A DNA stretch of 64,000 nt from Paenibacillus silviterrae (GCF_030167925.1 NZ_JASKUT010000001.1:4858501-4922500), one strand, 5' to 3'; positions 1 through 7,697 are shown, counted from the first letter of the stretch. Notes: generated from the sequence alone by a model not told the origin. Translations and numbers: made by a program.

Positions 1-649
1 TCGGACTGTAGCCTTGGCCTCCCAGGGCTTCGATGAAAGCGCCGGTTTCCGGATTGAAGCTGACGATATGATTCACGGAACCGTCCGGGCGGATGAAGTA
101 TTCCAAGGCCGTGTCGGCATGGGCAATGGCAATATGCTGAAACCTCGGGTCTCCGGTCGTTTGGGAAGCCCAGAAAAGGAGGGACAGATTCATCGTGCAG
201 TCAATAATCGCCCAGCCGATTCGATCGCCCTCCCAGGCACGGATGAATCGACCTGCCAGATTGAAGCGTCCGGCTAGGAAATTGGCTGCTCTCAGGCCGC
301 GGACCCATCCGTCGCGATCTCCTGTCAGCTTATGCTTAATGACTGCGGTAGGAAGGAATTGGAAGCCCACGTCGTGGTGCAATTCATTCGTTTCCTTCAG
401 CAGCCACGGAGCGATCTTCTCATCCCAGCTCCAGGCAGCTTCTTTATAATGCTCTTTGCCCGTCAGATCGTACATGACCCACAGCAAGCCGCCCCAAAAG
501 CCGGATGTCCACCAATCCGTTCCCGTGTCGTCATAGCTGCCGTCCTTCTTCGCCACGTGAGGGCATTTGTCCCCGATTTGAGCGATCATGCGGTCTACCT
601 TGGGCTGCAGCCGCTCAACCACATTCGCCACATACTGCTGATCCATCAT
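1..649 (-). CDS. GH88 unsaturated glucuronyl hydrolase (partial, C-terminus off the left edge)
   Basis: About 216 N-terminal residues are present; the gene runs off the window at base 1. GH88 enzymes hydrolyse the 4,5-unsaturated uronic acid that polysaccharide lyases leave at the non-reducing end of oligosaccharides, in the cytoplasm. Family features read from the reverse strand: WWTSGFWGGLLW near the N-terminus, HHDVGFQF with the conserved His-Asp, and WAIIDCTMNLSLLFWAS with the catalytic-type Asp, followed by a TGD/HA segment. The start ATG (649) is followed directly by a second ATG (646), and an AGGGAGG Shine-Dalgarno lies upstream. It has its own promoter with two LacI-type operators. 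It fits the GH105, PL7 and PL14 genes elsewhere in the window. GH105 is the alternative family, but the motifs favour GH88. Confidence 0.85.
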   Translation of the reverse strand, partial: MMDQQYVANVVERLQPKVDRMIAQIGDKCPHVAKKDGSYDDTGTDWWTSGFWGGLLWVMYDLTGKEHYKEAAWSWDEKIAPWLLKETNELHHDVGFQFLPTAVIKHKLTGDRDGWVRGLRAANFLAGRFNLAGRFIRAWEGDRIGWAIIDCTMNLSLLFWASQTTGDPRFQHIAIAHADTALEYFIRPDGSVNHIVSFNPETGAFIEALGGQGYSP

Positions 650-682
650 TGGTAAGCCTCCCTATCCTATTTTTTAAAACAA

Positions 683-739
683 TTTAAACGTTTAAACATT
701 CCTGATAAAATTATAGCATTGAAACGTTTAAATTGTGAA
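683..739 (-). promoter_or_regulatory. GH88 promoter with two LacI-type operators
   Basis: On the reverse strand a -35 TTCACA (734-739) and -10 TATAAT (710-715) are separated by 18 bp. A near-palindrome TTTAAACGTTTCAA (719-732) lies between them, and a perfect 14-bp palindrome TTTAAACGTTTAAA (683-696) lies just downstream of the start site; the two centres are 36 bp apart. The central CG with A/T arms is typical of LacI/GalR operators. Two sites on one promoter suggest a dedicated repressor that responds to an unsaturated uronide. No LacI gene is in the window, so the regulator is inferred. Confidence 0.7.
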
Positions 740-742
740 GCG

Positions 743-786
743 AAAAAATCGTTCTCCCTCATATTCGAATCCGGGGAGAACGATTT
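743..786 (-). terminator. Rho-independent terminator of the aldose epimerase gene
   Basis: Inverted arms AATCGTTCTCCC and GGGAGAACGATT are followed on the reverse strand by a T-run. It sits just past the epimerase stop and just before the -35 of the GH88 promoter, so the two genes are separate transcription units. Confidence 0.8.
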
Positions 787-796
787 ATTCCTAAGC

Positions 797-1747
797 TTAC
801 TTGTATACAACCTCCAGCTTCACTTCCAGCTCCAGCGGTTTGCCGGGCTCGACGCCCCGGAGCCCTGTGACTTCAGCCGGCTGGTCGATGTTCGGTGCGT
901 TGGTGACCCAAGTATAAGGCTCCAGACAAATAAATTGATCGGCAACTCCTTTGGTGAAAATCACCCACTGCTTGAACAGGTCGGATCCGCTGTATCGAAT
1001 ATCGACATCGCTGCGCGACAGCACGGCAAGACACGGATAATCGCCGATTTGGAAGACGGTATCCATGTTATAGCCTTGAAGGACGTCTCCCTTGACCAGA
1101 GCCTCGTACGAACCTAGAGGACTGATGGGGCCAAGCGGAATGTTCGTTTCGTCAAGCTCCCATAAGCCGCTGACGGGAAGCTGCAGCTTCCATTTGTCCG
1201 GCTCCCCGTCCAGCAGAAACCAAGTGTGCAAGCCGTACCCGAACGGAGCCGATTCCGAACCTAGATTGGTTACCTTCAGCTTGTGCAGCAGCGTGCTGCC
1301 TTGCAGCTCATAAGTCAGCTCGAATTCCAAATCATGCGGATATTGCCGCTGAATGAACTCGTCTCCCTGCGTACGGAATACCGATGTGATGAACAGCTTT
1401 CCATCCCGCTCTCCGCTGGAACGCACGGTCCACGGCTGGCTTTTGATCACGCCGTGAATATGGTTGCCGGTGAGCGGGTTATTGCGGTCAAATTGATAGT
1501 CCCGTCCGTCGAAGCGGAATTTCCCCTCCCGGATACGGTTCGGCGGCATGAGAATAGGGGTGCCGAACTGAACGGGCTGCTCCTTCATCTCTGTAGGGGA
1601 AGCGGGAGTTCGAAGCATTTCTCGCTTCAGCTGCTTGTCCCAGATGCTGTAAACATTGTTGCCGATCGCAGGACAGATGCTGACGATCAATTGATCGGTT
1701 TCAAGCGTATAGGCAGGCGTTCCCTGCCAATCGATTTGACGAATCAC
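797..1747 (-). CDS. Aldose 1-epimerase (galactose-mutarotase-like)
   Basis: A 316-residue cytoplasmic protein of the aldose 1-epimerase superfamily, which interconverts the alpha and beta anomers of aldoses. Visible hallmarks are N(H)IHGV with the first active-site His near residue 96, FGYGLHTWFLL with the second His near residue 176, and CLEPYTWVTNAPN near the C-terminus with the candidate catalytic Glu. The length is normal for the family. The start is GTG, with AGAGGAG nine bases upstream. It is transcribed toward GH88 but terminated before it. In this setting it probably acts on sugars released from imported oligosaccharides. The exact substrate cannot be read from the sequence. Confidence 0.85.
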   Translation of the reverse strand: MIRQIDWQGTPAYTLETDQLIVSICPAIGNNVYSIWDKQLKREMLRTPASPTEMKEQPVQFGTPILMPPNRIREGKFRFDGRDYQFDRNNPLTGNHIHGVIKSQPWTVRSSGERDGKLFITSVFRTQGDEFIQRQYPHDLEFELTYELQGSTLLHKLKVTNLGSESAPFGYGLHTWFLLDGEPDKWKLQLPVSGLWELDETNIPLGPISPLGSYEALVKGDVLQGYNMDTVFQIGDYPCLAVLSRSDVDIRYSGSDLFKQWVIFTKGVADQFICLEPYTWVTNAPNIDQPAEVTGLRGVEPGKPLELEVKLEVVYK

Positions 1748-1795
1748 GGAAGTGGCTCCTCTACATTTTCATTTTGTGTCTTATTGTACCAAAAC

Positions 1796-1822
1796 AGCCC
1801 GGTCAGTGTCACCGGGCTTTTT
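1796..1822 (-). terminator. Terminator of the YcgQ-like gene
   Basis: AGCCCGGT and ACCGGGCT arms around a short loop are followed by a T-run on both sides. It lies immediately after the stop of the gene at 1828. Confidence 0.7.
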
Positions 1823-1827
1823 ACCTG

Positions 1828-2736
1828 TTATGTGCCGAAATCATAGTTGGGGTATACATACTGCACGGTCGGAACGGCCGCTTTGGCTACCTTCTCTACC
1901 TTTAACACCATGATGTCCACATCGTTGAACTTTGTTTTTCCAATGGTTCCGGTGACGGTGACCCAGCTGTCGTCAGCGTAGGTTTGCGCCCGGTCGTACT
2001 CGATCAGAACGCCGAACGGCGCGGCATCCGCTGAGCAGCATTGGATCGAGAAACGGCCGACGACGAATTGATTGCTTTTCATCTCTTCCGTACGGTAGAC
2101 GAAACCGGTCAGCTCCAGCTTTTTTCCTACAAAACGGTCTAAGTAAAGATCGACGGTGGTCAAGGTTTCGATATAAATGTCCTCCGGAACCTTGATCACA
2201 TCCTGTTGATACAATGCAGCAGCGTGCTTGGCATAATGCTGCGTGAATTTATCTGACGGAAACAGCCCGCTGCTGTCCGCGACGGCTTTGCCTTCCGCGG
2301 ACTGGTCAGCCGGTGCGGCCGGCGTGTCTTTTTTGACCGAGCTAGAGCTGCTCAAATTCATCCCTTTCTTCGCAGCCAAACTGCTGCCCATAGACGTATC
2401 CGGCAGGAGGAAGGCCAGCAGCAGAGGGAAAATGAAAATGCCGTAGACCGCGGTATTCTTCAGCAAGGAGCGGGAGGGCATGTGGTCATGATCGTGATCA
2501 TGTCCGCAGTCGCAGACCGCGGAAGGCTTGCCGAAAAGGGTACGGACGGTCTGGTACAGCTGGTACACGGCGATGGCGTACAGGCCGACGGCGGACCACT
2601 TGACATAGTCGACCATACGGGGGGCAATGTACAGCAGAATCTTGTCAGTTCGCACCAGCTGGGCGATATAAATGGCGAAGCCGAATAGAATCAGTGCTTT
2701 TAGCAAATGATGAAAGCTTAGTACGCGAGGACTCAC
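1828..2736 (-). CDS. TIGR03943/YcgQ-family membrane protein
   Basis: About 302 residues. Hydrophobic segments lie near the N-terminus (LLKALILFGFAIYIAQLV and a second helix near KWSAVGLYAIAVY), followed by a metal-ligand-like stretch CDCGHDHDHDH, another membrane segment (IFIFPLLLAFLLP), and a soluble C-terminal domain with a CC pair. This matches the YcgQ-type partner that is encoded beside YcgR-type permeases. The start is taken as the GTG at 2736, because AAGGAG lies eight bases before it while the GTG at 2745 overlaps that Shine-Dalgarno. It is the second gene of an operon with the permease (25-bp gap). The His/Cys-rich stretch suggests a metal, probably zinc, but the transport role is inferred. 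Confidence 0.75.
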   Translation of the reverse strand: MSPRVLSFHHLLKALILFGFAIYIAQLVRTDKILLYIAPRMVDYVKWSAVGLYAIAVYQLYQTVRTLFGKPSAVCDCGHDHDHDHMPSRSLLKNTAVYGIFIFPLLLAFLLPDTSMGSSLAAKKGMNLSSSSSVKKDTPAAPADQSAEGKAVADSSGLFPSDKFTQHYAKHAAALYQQDVIKVPEDIYIETLTTVDLYLDRFVGKKLELTGFVYRTEEMKSNQFVVGRFSIQCCSADAAPFGVLIEYDRAQTYADDSWVTVTGTIGKTKFNDVDIMVLKVEKVAKAAVPTVQYVYPNYDFGT

Positions 2737-2761
2737 GGCCCACACTCCTTACGAAATGGTT

Positions 2762-3823
2762 TTACATGAAAAAGAAGCGTTCGAACAGCAATGAGGCGGC
2801 AAGCACCGTCACTGCCGTTAACAAAGACAACAAAATGACAAACCGGACCTTGAAGGTCGATAACAGCATAAGCGTCCCTTTCAGATCGATCATAGGCCCG
2901 AACACCAGGAAGGTTAGCAGGGAGCCTGTCGAGAACGTGGTTGCGAAGGAAGAGGCAACAAACGCATCCGAGGTGGAGCAGAGAGAAAGCACATAAGCAA
3001 AGCCCATCATGAATAAATGGGAGACGACCTCCCCTTGACCGATCGACACAAGGCTCTCTCTGGAAACCAGGGTTTGAATCAATGCCGTCAGCAGCGCACC
3101 GAAGATTAAATACTTGCCCATGTCAAAAAATTCGTCCGAAGCATGCCCGAAGGTAGCCAGGAAACGGTTTGTTTTGGCAGGAGGGTGCTCATGATGATGG
3201 TGGTGTTCATGGCGGTGGTGATGCTCATGATGGTCATGAGCATGGTTATGTACGGCGTTGCCGGGTTCTGCAGCGGATCCGCGGAGCGGGTTGTTTCTAA
3301 CAAAACGGTAAATGATGAGACCGATGACGAAGGCGACGATAAAAGCCAGAGCCATACGAGAATAAGCGATCTCGGGACGGCTGCGGAACGCCATGAAGGT
3401 GGAGGCGTACACTACCGGATTGATGATGGGCCCGACCAGGATAAAGACGACGGCGACGTAGACGGGCATTCCTTTCTTCATGAGACGCCGGATGACCGGA
3501 ATCATTCCGCACTCGCACAAAGGAAAAATAATTCCGACTACGCAGGCAAACAAGACGCCCAGGATCGGATTCTTCGGAGTAAACCGGCGAATCGTTTGCT
3601 CGGAGACGAACATTTGGAGCAGCGCGGATACGATCACCCCGAGCAGGACGAACGGGAAGGCTTCAAGAATGATGCTGAGGAACAAGGTTTTGAAGCTCTG
3701 CACGTTGTCTGCGTTTAGGAACGACAGGTCGGGAGGCTGCTTTTGCGTAAAAATGAGAAACAGCATTACGAGGCACAGCACCGTCAGAAGGTTGGTGCCC
3801 CACCGAAGGATCATCGTTTGCAA
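2762..3823 (-). CDS. UPF0718/DUF318-type permease (YcgR-like)
   Basis: A 353-residue integral membrane protein with about eight hydrophobic helices in two halves. They are separated by a striking His-rich cytoplasmic loop around residues 190-215 that alternates His with Asp, Glu and Arg. Both halves contain conserved permease motifs (FPLCECGMIPVIRRL in the first, SLCSTSDAFVASSF in the second). The start is TTG with GGGAGA eight bases upstream. The family includes ArsP-like and YcgR-like exporters. The His loop, the CDCGHDHDHDH partner and the Zur-like box upstream all point to zinc or another divalent metal. Direction of transport and substrate are not shown. Confidence 0.8.
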   Translation of the reverse strand: MQTMILRWGTNLLTVLCLVMLFLIFTQKQPPDLSFLNADNVQSFKTLFLSIILEAFPFVLLGVIVSALLQMFVSEQTIRRFTPKNPILGVLFACVVGIIFPLCECGMIPVIRRLMKKGMPVYVAVVFILVGPIINPVVYASTFMAFRSRPEIAYSRMALAFIVAFVIGLIIYRFVRNNPLRGSAAEPGNAVHNHAHDHHEHHHRHEHHHHHEHPPAKTNRFLATFGHASDEFFDMGKYLIFGALLTALIQTLVSRESLVSIGQGEVVSHLFMMGFAYVLSLCSTSDAFVASSFATTFSTGSLLTFLVFGPMIDLKGTLMLLSTFKVRFVILLSLLTAVTVLAASLLFERFFFM

Positions 3824-3846
3824 TGGACATGTCTCCCTTTTGTTTT

Positions 3847-3861
3847 TCGTAATAATTATTA
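3847..3861 (-). promoter_or_regulatory. Zur/Fur-family-like operator before the permease pair
   Basis: TCGTAAT-A-ATTATTA is a 7-1-7 inverted repeat close to the Bacillus Zur box core (TCGTAAT-N-ATTACGA). It lies about 25 bp upstream of the permease start in an A/T-rich promoter region. Fur and PerR boxes have similar architecture, so the assignment to Zur leans on the His-rich products. Confidence 0.5.
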
Positions 3862-3939
3862 TTATAACGTATGCAGGGAAACAGAGGAATAGGACGAGTT
3901 TTTATGGATGAGCTTTACAAAAAAAGTAAGATGCGCTCC

Positions 3940-3968
3940 TTGACAAACGGCGATGAGATCGTTAAGAT
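3940..3968 (+). promoter_or_regulatory. Sigma-A promoter of the trpS T-box leader
   Basis: A -35 TTGACA (3940-3945) and -10 TAAGAT (3963-3968) are separated by 17 bp. Transcription would start near 3975, at the foot of T-box stem I. Confidence 0.75.
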
Positions 3969-3974
3969 GTTCTC

Positions 3975-4266
3975 TAACAAAGCGATGACAGGAATAAGTA
4001 GACGGAAGCGACGCTCTGCAGAGAGCCGGTGGGTGGTGTGAACCGGCGGGTGGCGGCCGATCGAATGGATCCTTGAGCTGAAGGTTGAACCTGCGCATAT
4101 CCGGGCCCGGATGAAGAGCGATTGCTTGCCGCGCAGCAGTATGCCGATCCGGACACTCCCCGTTACAGGAGTATTGAAGGCTCATGCGGCAGCAATCAGG
4201 CTTAGCATGCGGCGAATTAGGGTGGCACCACGGTCTCTCGTCCCTTGCGGAGGAGAGGCCTTTTTG
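3975..4266 (+). ncRNA. T-box leader RNA (tRNA-Trp sensing) upstream of trpS
   Basis: The canonical T-box AGGGTGGCACCACGG lies at 4219-4233. It is followed by a terminator hairpin (GGTCTCTC at 4232 pairing with GAGAGGCC at 4253-4260) and a T-run (4261-4265). In stem I, AGGA (in ACAGGAATAAGTAG) pairs with TCCT (in GGATCCTT). They flank an internal loop with an AGTA strand on one side and TGG-A at 4066-4068 on the other. That makes UGG, the Trp codon, the probable specifier. Uncharged tRNA-Trp would stabilise the antiterminator and allow trpS transcription. Confidence 0.93.
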
Positions 4267-4305
4267 CGTTCCAGGAAATAAATCCATTCACAGGAGTGAT
4301 ATACG

Positions 4306-5295
4306 ATGACGAAGCTGAGAGTTTTGTCCGGTATGCAGCCCAGCGGGCAATTGACACTGGGGAACTATATCGGCGCTTTGAAAAATTTCGTAAAGCTGCA
4401 GCATACCCACGATTGCTTTTTCATGGTCGTGGATCTTCACGCCATTACGGTTCCTCAGGACCCCGCTGCGCTGAAGGAGCAAACGGAGGCGGTAGCAGCC
4501 CTTTATTTGGCGGCGGGGATTGACCCGAAGGTGGCCAGCGTTTTCCTGCAGTCCTCGGTGAAGGCCCATGCGGAGCTCGGATGGCTGCTGACGACGCTCA
4601 CCTACATGGGAGAGCTGGAACGAATGACGCAGTTCAAGGATAAGTCCGCGGGCAAGGAGTCAGTCGGCGCAGGGTTATTCACTTATCCATCCTTGATGGC
4701 AGCTGACATTCTGCTCTACAATGCGGATTTGGTACCTGTAGGCGACGACCAGAAGCAGCATCTCGAGCTGACGCGCGACTTGGCACACCGGTTCAACACT
4801 CGCTTCGGCGAGACGTTTACGATTCCGCAGCCTTACACCCCGGAAGTGGGAGCAAGGATCATGTCCTTGGACGACGCTTCGAAGAAGATGAGCAAGAGCA
4901 GCCCTAACCCTGGCAGCTTCATTGCACTGCTCGATTCGCCGGATGTCATTCGAAAGAAGCTGAGCCGGGCTGTAACGGATTCGGGAAGAGAAGTGAAATA
5001 TGATCCTCAGAATAAGCCTGAGGTCAGCAATTTGATGAGCATCTACTCGCAATGCGCGAACAAGTCCGTGGCGGAAATTGAGGCGCAATACGAAGGGCAG
5101 GGCTACGGACCGTTTAAGAAGGATCTTGCCGAGGCTGTCGTGGGGCTGCTGGAGCCGCTGCAAGAGCGTTATCGCCAAATTCGTTCCTCAGGCGAACTGT
5201 ACGATGTGCTGCGCAGCGGCAAAGAGCGTGCCAACGAGCAAGCGGAGCTGATGGTGAAGCAAGTGAAGGAGAAAATGGGTTTCGTAGCCCTGTAG
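4306..5295 (+). CDS. trpS: Tryptophanyl-tRNA synthetase
   Basis: A 329-residue cytoplasmic class Ic aminoacyl-tRNA synthetase that charges tRNA-Trp with tryptophan. The HIGH-equivalent region is PSGQLTLGNY (residues 12-21), and the KMSKS loop is at residues 194-198. The length is typical of bacterial TrpRS. The start ATG follows ACAGGAGTG at normal spacing. It is monocistronic: T-box leader upstream, strong terminator downstream. Regulation by uncharged tRNA-Trp is shown by the leader. Confidence 0.98.
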   Translation: MTKLRVLSGMQPSGQLTLGNYIGALKNFVKLQHTHDCFFMVVDLHAITVPQDPAALKEQTEAVAALYLAAGIDPKVASVFLQSSVKAHAELGWLLTTLTYMGELERMTQFKDKSAGKESVGAGLFTYPSLMAADILLYNADLVPVGDDQKQHLELTRDLAHRFNTRFGETFTIPQPYTPEVGARIMSLDDASKKMSKSSPNPGSFIALLDSPDVIRKKLSRAVTDSGREVKYDPQNKPEVSNLMSIYSQCANKSVAEIEAQYEGQGYGPFKKDLAEAVVGLLEPLQERYRQIRSSGELYDVLRSGKERANEQAELMVKQVKEKMGFVAL

Positions 5296-5306
5296 GCTGG
5301 GATAGT

Positions 5307-5362
5307 AAAAAGAAAGCTAAGCGGGCTCCCTGGCGGGAGCGGTCGCTTAGCTTTCTTTTTTT
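5307..5362. terminator. Bidirectional terminator between trpS and the convergent small membrane gene
   Basis: AAGAAAGCTAAGCG pairs with CGCTTAGCTTTCTT, with an inner GGCTCCC/GGGAGC stem. A-rich and T-rich tails lie on both sides. It overlaps the 3' end of the gene at 5347-5523. Confidence 0.85.
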
Positions 5363-5523
5363 CTCGATTTGGCTTTAATAATGAAGCCGGCTCCGATGAA
5401 AAGCAGCGAAATGCCGCCGAACAGGAGAGCCATCCACGGGCGGCCTGCGGCCATAAAGTAGCTGATGGCCGCGAGCAATGCCGTTCCGACGAAGGCAAAG
5501 AAGAGTGCTAGTCCTTTATTCAT
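5347..5523 (-). CDS. Small two-helix membrane protein (DUF5325-like)
   Basis: A 58-residue protein with two hydrophobic segments (LALFFAFVGTALLAAISYF and WMALLFGGISLLFIGAGFII) and a basic tail AKSRKKES. The ATG at 5523 is chosen because GGCGGTG precedes it; the longer reading frame to 5574 has no ribosome site. It is convergent with trpS and divergent from the spore-protein gene. It may belong to the DUF5325 group of Bacillales, but this is recalled and not demonstrated. Function unknown. Confidence 0.65.
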   Translation of the reverse strand: MNKGLALFFAFVGTALLAAISYFMAAGRPWMALLFGGISLLFIGAGFIIKAKSRKKES

Positions 5524-5595
5524 ATGTTCCACCGCCTTTCCGTACGCCCGCGTGGCGTAACATTTGAAACTCAAAAAGTTTTTTCAAAAAGTTGC

Positions 5596-5624
5596 GTATA
5601 AGTTTCGGCATACGTCACATAATA
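5596..5624 (+). promoter_or_regulatory. Sigma-G-type forespore promoter
   Basis: A -35 GTATA (5596-5600) and -10 CATAATA (5618-5624) are separated by 17 bp. This fits the sigma-G consensus (GHATR, about 17-18 bp, CATWMTA) and lies 60 bp before an alpha/beta SASP gene, a classic sigma-G target. Confidence 0.7.
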
Positions 5625-5683
5625 AGCTTGCAAGCTTGCAAATACATCAAAGACATCATCCAAAATTGAAAGGAGTGCTGAAC

Positions 5684-5908
5684 ATGGGTGCAGGTCAATC
5701 CCGCAGCAGCAACGTGTTGGTAGTTCCACAAGCTTCTCAAGCATTGGATCAATTGAAGTATGAGGTAGCTCAAGAACTGGGTATCCAAATCCCTCAAGAC
5801 GGCTACTATGGTTACATGGCAACTCGTGATACCGGTGCAATCGGTGGTCACATCACTCGTCGTCTGGTACAAATCGCAGAGCAAGCACTCGCAGGCCAAG
5901 TTCGCTAA
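5684..5908 (+). CDS. Alpha/beta-type small acid-soluble spore protein
   Basis: A 74-residue spore core protein that coats DNA and protects it from UV and heat in the dormant spore. Visible family blocks are LKYEVAQELGI, with the germination-protease cleavage region, and the C-terminal YYGYMATRDTGAIGGHITRRLV block. The ATG at 5684 has AAAGGAG nine bases upstream; longer in-frame starts would only add non-family sequence. A sigma-G promoter lies upstream and a terminator downstream. The codon use is very regular, as is common for highly expressed SASP genes. Confidence 0.96.
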   Translation: MGAGQSRSSNVLVVPQASQALDQLKYEVAQELGIQIPQDGYYGYMATRDTGAIGGHITRRLVQIAEQALAGQVR

Positions 5909-5931
5909 TTGCAAGGGATTCATCAATAGAA

Positions 5932-5961
5932 GCTCAAGGAGAATTCTCCTTGGGCTTTTTT
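5932..5961 (+). terminator. SASP gene terminator
   Basis: GCTCAAGGA and TCCTTGGGC arms around GAATTC are followed by six T. Confidence 0.85.
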
Positions 5962-6234
5962 GAACGTTAAAGAATGTCTAACGATAGAGGTTTTCTTAAA
6001 TTTCTGCATTTCTGCAAGATTCTCGGGACATAAAGCCGAAAAAGGATAAAATTTGTGAGATAATACAGCAATCTTTTCAAACCAAGGGCCTTTAAGCACG
6101 ATTCTCCCATTAAAGCTGCAAAATGGCACAAATCATGCCCAAAAGAATGAATGGCAGTAATTATTGTTGCATTTTATCACAAATGACGCAGGCTGGCGGA
6201 CCATTCAAAAACAAAAACAAGCGGGCGACCGTAC
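5962..6234. other. Gene-free stretch
   Basis: An A/T-rich spacer between the SASP terminator and the end of the YfhP-like gene. A 68-codon reverse frame lies here but has no convincing ribosome site or family features. No RNA gene or repeat was recognised. Confidence 0.5.
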
Positions 6235-7218
6235 CTAGTACAAGTCGACCCGCAGCTTTTTCTCCAATCGGGAAGAGCTGAGCCACCCGACATAGGAATC
6301 GATCGCTTCAAACTCACGGTCCATCAGCAGCACGGCAACGAAAGGATACTGCTTGCGGTGCCGGTACCTTACGTCAGCCCATTGCACCTCGTAGCCCCAG
6401 GGGTGCTCCTTCACGTGGGCACAGGCGAAAGAGGAGAAATACAGGAAGCAGGCGATATTCGGATGCTTCTTGGAGGCTTCGACGGCAGGGTGCACATCGC
6501 AAGCAACCTGATCGACCCATTTGATCTGTCCGCTCTTATATTCACCAAGCTGATAGGCACCGTCCCTCCGGCGCTTCACAACCTGCCACAAATACTGGTG
6601 GATCGTAGGAATCAACGTATACTTATCTCCCGGCTCGTAGGTCGTATCATTGCGGTACATGGTGGCTTCCAATCTCCAATGGTACCAAGTACGATACACA
6701 TAGTAAAGTCCTAGAAACGTGTAAAGTATGGGGAAAATCACCTGTGGAGCGACCAAGTGAACCGACCAAAGAAACAAGGCGAGAATATGAGACAGAAAAA
6801 TAATCGGATCAAAAATGTGAATGATGTTCCACGAAATCCACTTCTCAGTAATCGGTCTCATCGCCTGGGTTCCATATGTATTGAACAGGTCGGAGAAGAC
6901 GTGAGAAGCGACAGCGATGAAAACCCAGAAAACGATATGCGACATGGGAAGATTGTTGAACATCAAACCGAGTGCGCCGGAGATCAGTCCTGTCCAGAGC
7001 ACGACAGCGGGGAGCGAATGCGACATGCCGCGGTGGTGCTTAATGTAAGTGGCGTTGCCTCGCAGTCGCAGCAGCGTATCGGCGTCGGGCGCCTGCTGCC
7101 CGGCCACGGTTCCGATCAGAACGGCGGTGGATGCTACCGGGTCGGAGGCAATCACAGGATCAATGTGTGCAAGCCCGGCGAGCCCAAGTCCTATCACTAG
7201 GTGCGTACCGGTATCCAT
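6235..7218 (-). CDS. YfhP/YdjM-family membrane-bound metal-dependent hydrolase
   Basis: About 327 residues. The N-terminal half has four to five hydrophobic helices and the family signatures GTHLVIGLGL, APDADTL and HHRGMSHSLP, whose His and Asp residues form the presumed metal site. The C-terminal half is soluble. This matches the YfhP-like (DUF457) proteins of Bacillales. The second ATG (7218) is preferred, as AGGAGG lies seven bases before it and only one base before the first ATG (7224). It is divergent from the gene at 7314. The substrate is unknown; the hydrolase label comes from the family. Confidence 0.82.
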   Translation of the reverse strand: MDTGTHLVIGLGLAGLAHIDPVIASDPVASTAVLIGTVAGQQAPDADTLLRLRGNATYIKHHRGMSHSLPAVVLWTGLISGALGLMFNNLPMSHIVFWVFIAVASHVFSDLFNTYGTQAMRPITEKWISWNIIHIFDPIIFLSHILALFLWSVHLVAPQVIFPILYTFLGLYYVYRTWYHWRLEATMYRNDTTYEPGDKYTLIPTIHQYLWQVVKRRRDGAYQLGEYKSGQIKWVDQVACDVHPAVEASKKHPNIACFLYFSSFACAHVKEHPWGYEVQWADVRYRHRKQYPFVAVLLMDREFEAIDSYVGWLSSSRLEKKLRVDLY

Positions 7219-7313
7219 GGGCATACCTCCTGTTAAAATTCGTATGTCTTTTTGTGCAGGTAGTATTAGTGTATCATTTTCTTACGCAAAATAAAGCAAA
7301 GGAGTTGAAAAAA

Positions 7314-7607
7314 ATGTGGCTGGCCTTTTCTGAGTACCATATTGATTCGATTCATCGTGCTAAGTATATGTCGTGGGCGGAGAAAATGACAGGGCGGTAT
7401 CCGTCGCTCCAAATTTATGAAGGAACGGATCAACCGGGCTTGTTTGTCGAAGTGTGGGAGGGCATGGAGCATCCCGCCTTTCAAGCGCTCAAAAGCTACC
7501 GCTTAGAGGAAACCGGCGAAGGAGATGCCGACCTGCTGGAAATGAAGCAGTGGCTAGCCCAAGGCAAGGAGCGTATTCATATGTGGCACTTCCATAAAGC
7601 AAAATAG
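7314..7607 (+). CDS. Conserved hypothetical protein (97 aa)
   Basis: A soluble 97-residue protein starting MWLAFSEYHIDSIHRAKYM and ending HMWHFHKAK. The start at 7314 is fixed by AAAGGAG just upstream. The upstream extension of this frame overlaps the divergent hydrolase gene and is rejected. It is rich in Trp, Glu and His. The shape (a FVEVWEGMEHPAFQAL segment) suggests a small alpha/beta fold, perhaps of the dimeric ferredoxin-like type. I do not recognise the family, and no function is assigned. Confidence 0.7.
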   Translation: MWLAFSEYHIDSIHRAKYMSWAEKMTGRYPSLQIYEGTDQPGLFVEVWEGMEHPAFQALKSYRLEETGEGDADLLEMKQWLAQGKERIHMWHFHKAK

Positions 7608-7672
7608 TCCATGATTCGCAGTAAGGATATCCATGGCTTCTTCCTCCCGTTCAGGTTACCCTAACTATAGCA
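7608..7672 (+). promoter_or_regulatory. Conserved upstream element, copy 1 (before the BmrC-like gene)
   Basis: A CCATGATTC...ATCCATGG imperfect dyad is followed by TTCAGGTTAC and CTATAG. It closely resembles 42793-42850, which precedes the MATE pump gene. The two copies share TCCATGATT, GAGTAAGGA/GCAGTAAGGA, ATCCATGG, a GTTAC block and TATAGC. It may be an operator-promoter unit or a leader hairpin. Confidence 0.5.
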
Positions 7673-7697
7673 AACTACCGGTACGGGAGGATATTGG

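Noticed and set aside
3862-4287. Reverse-strand frames across the trpS leader
   Set aside because: The stretch is fully explained by the T-box RNA, with promoter, specifier, T-box and terminator.
5923-6129. 68-codon reverse-strand frame after the SASP gene
   Set aside because: No convincing ribosome site, no family features, and it overlaps the SASP terminator.
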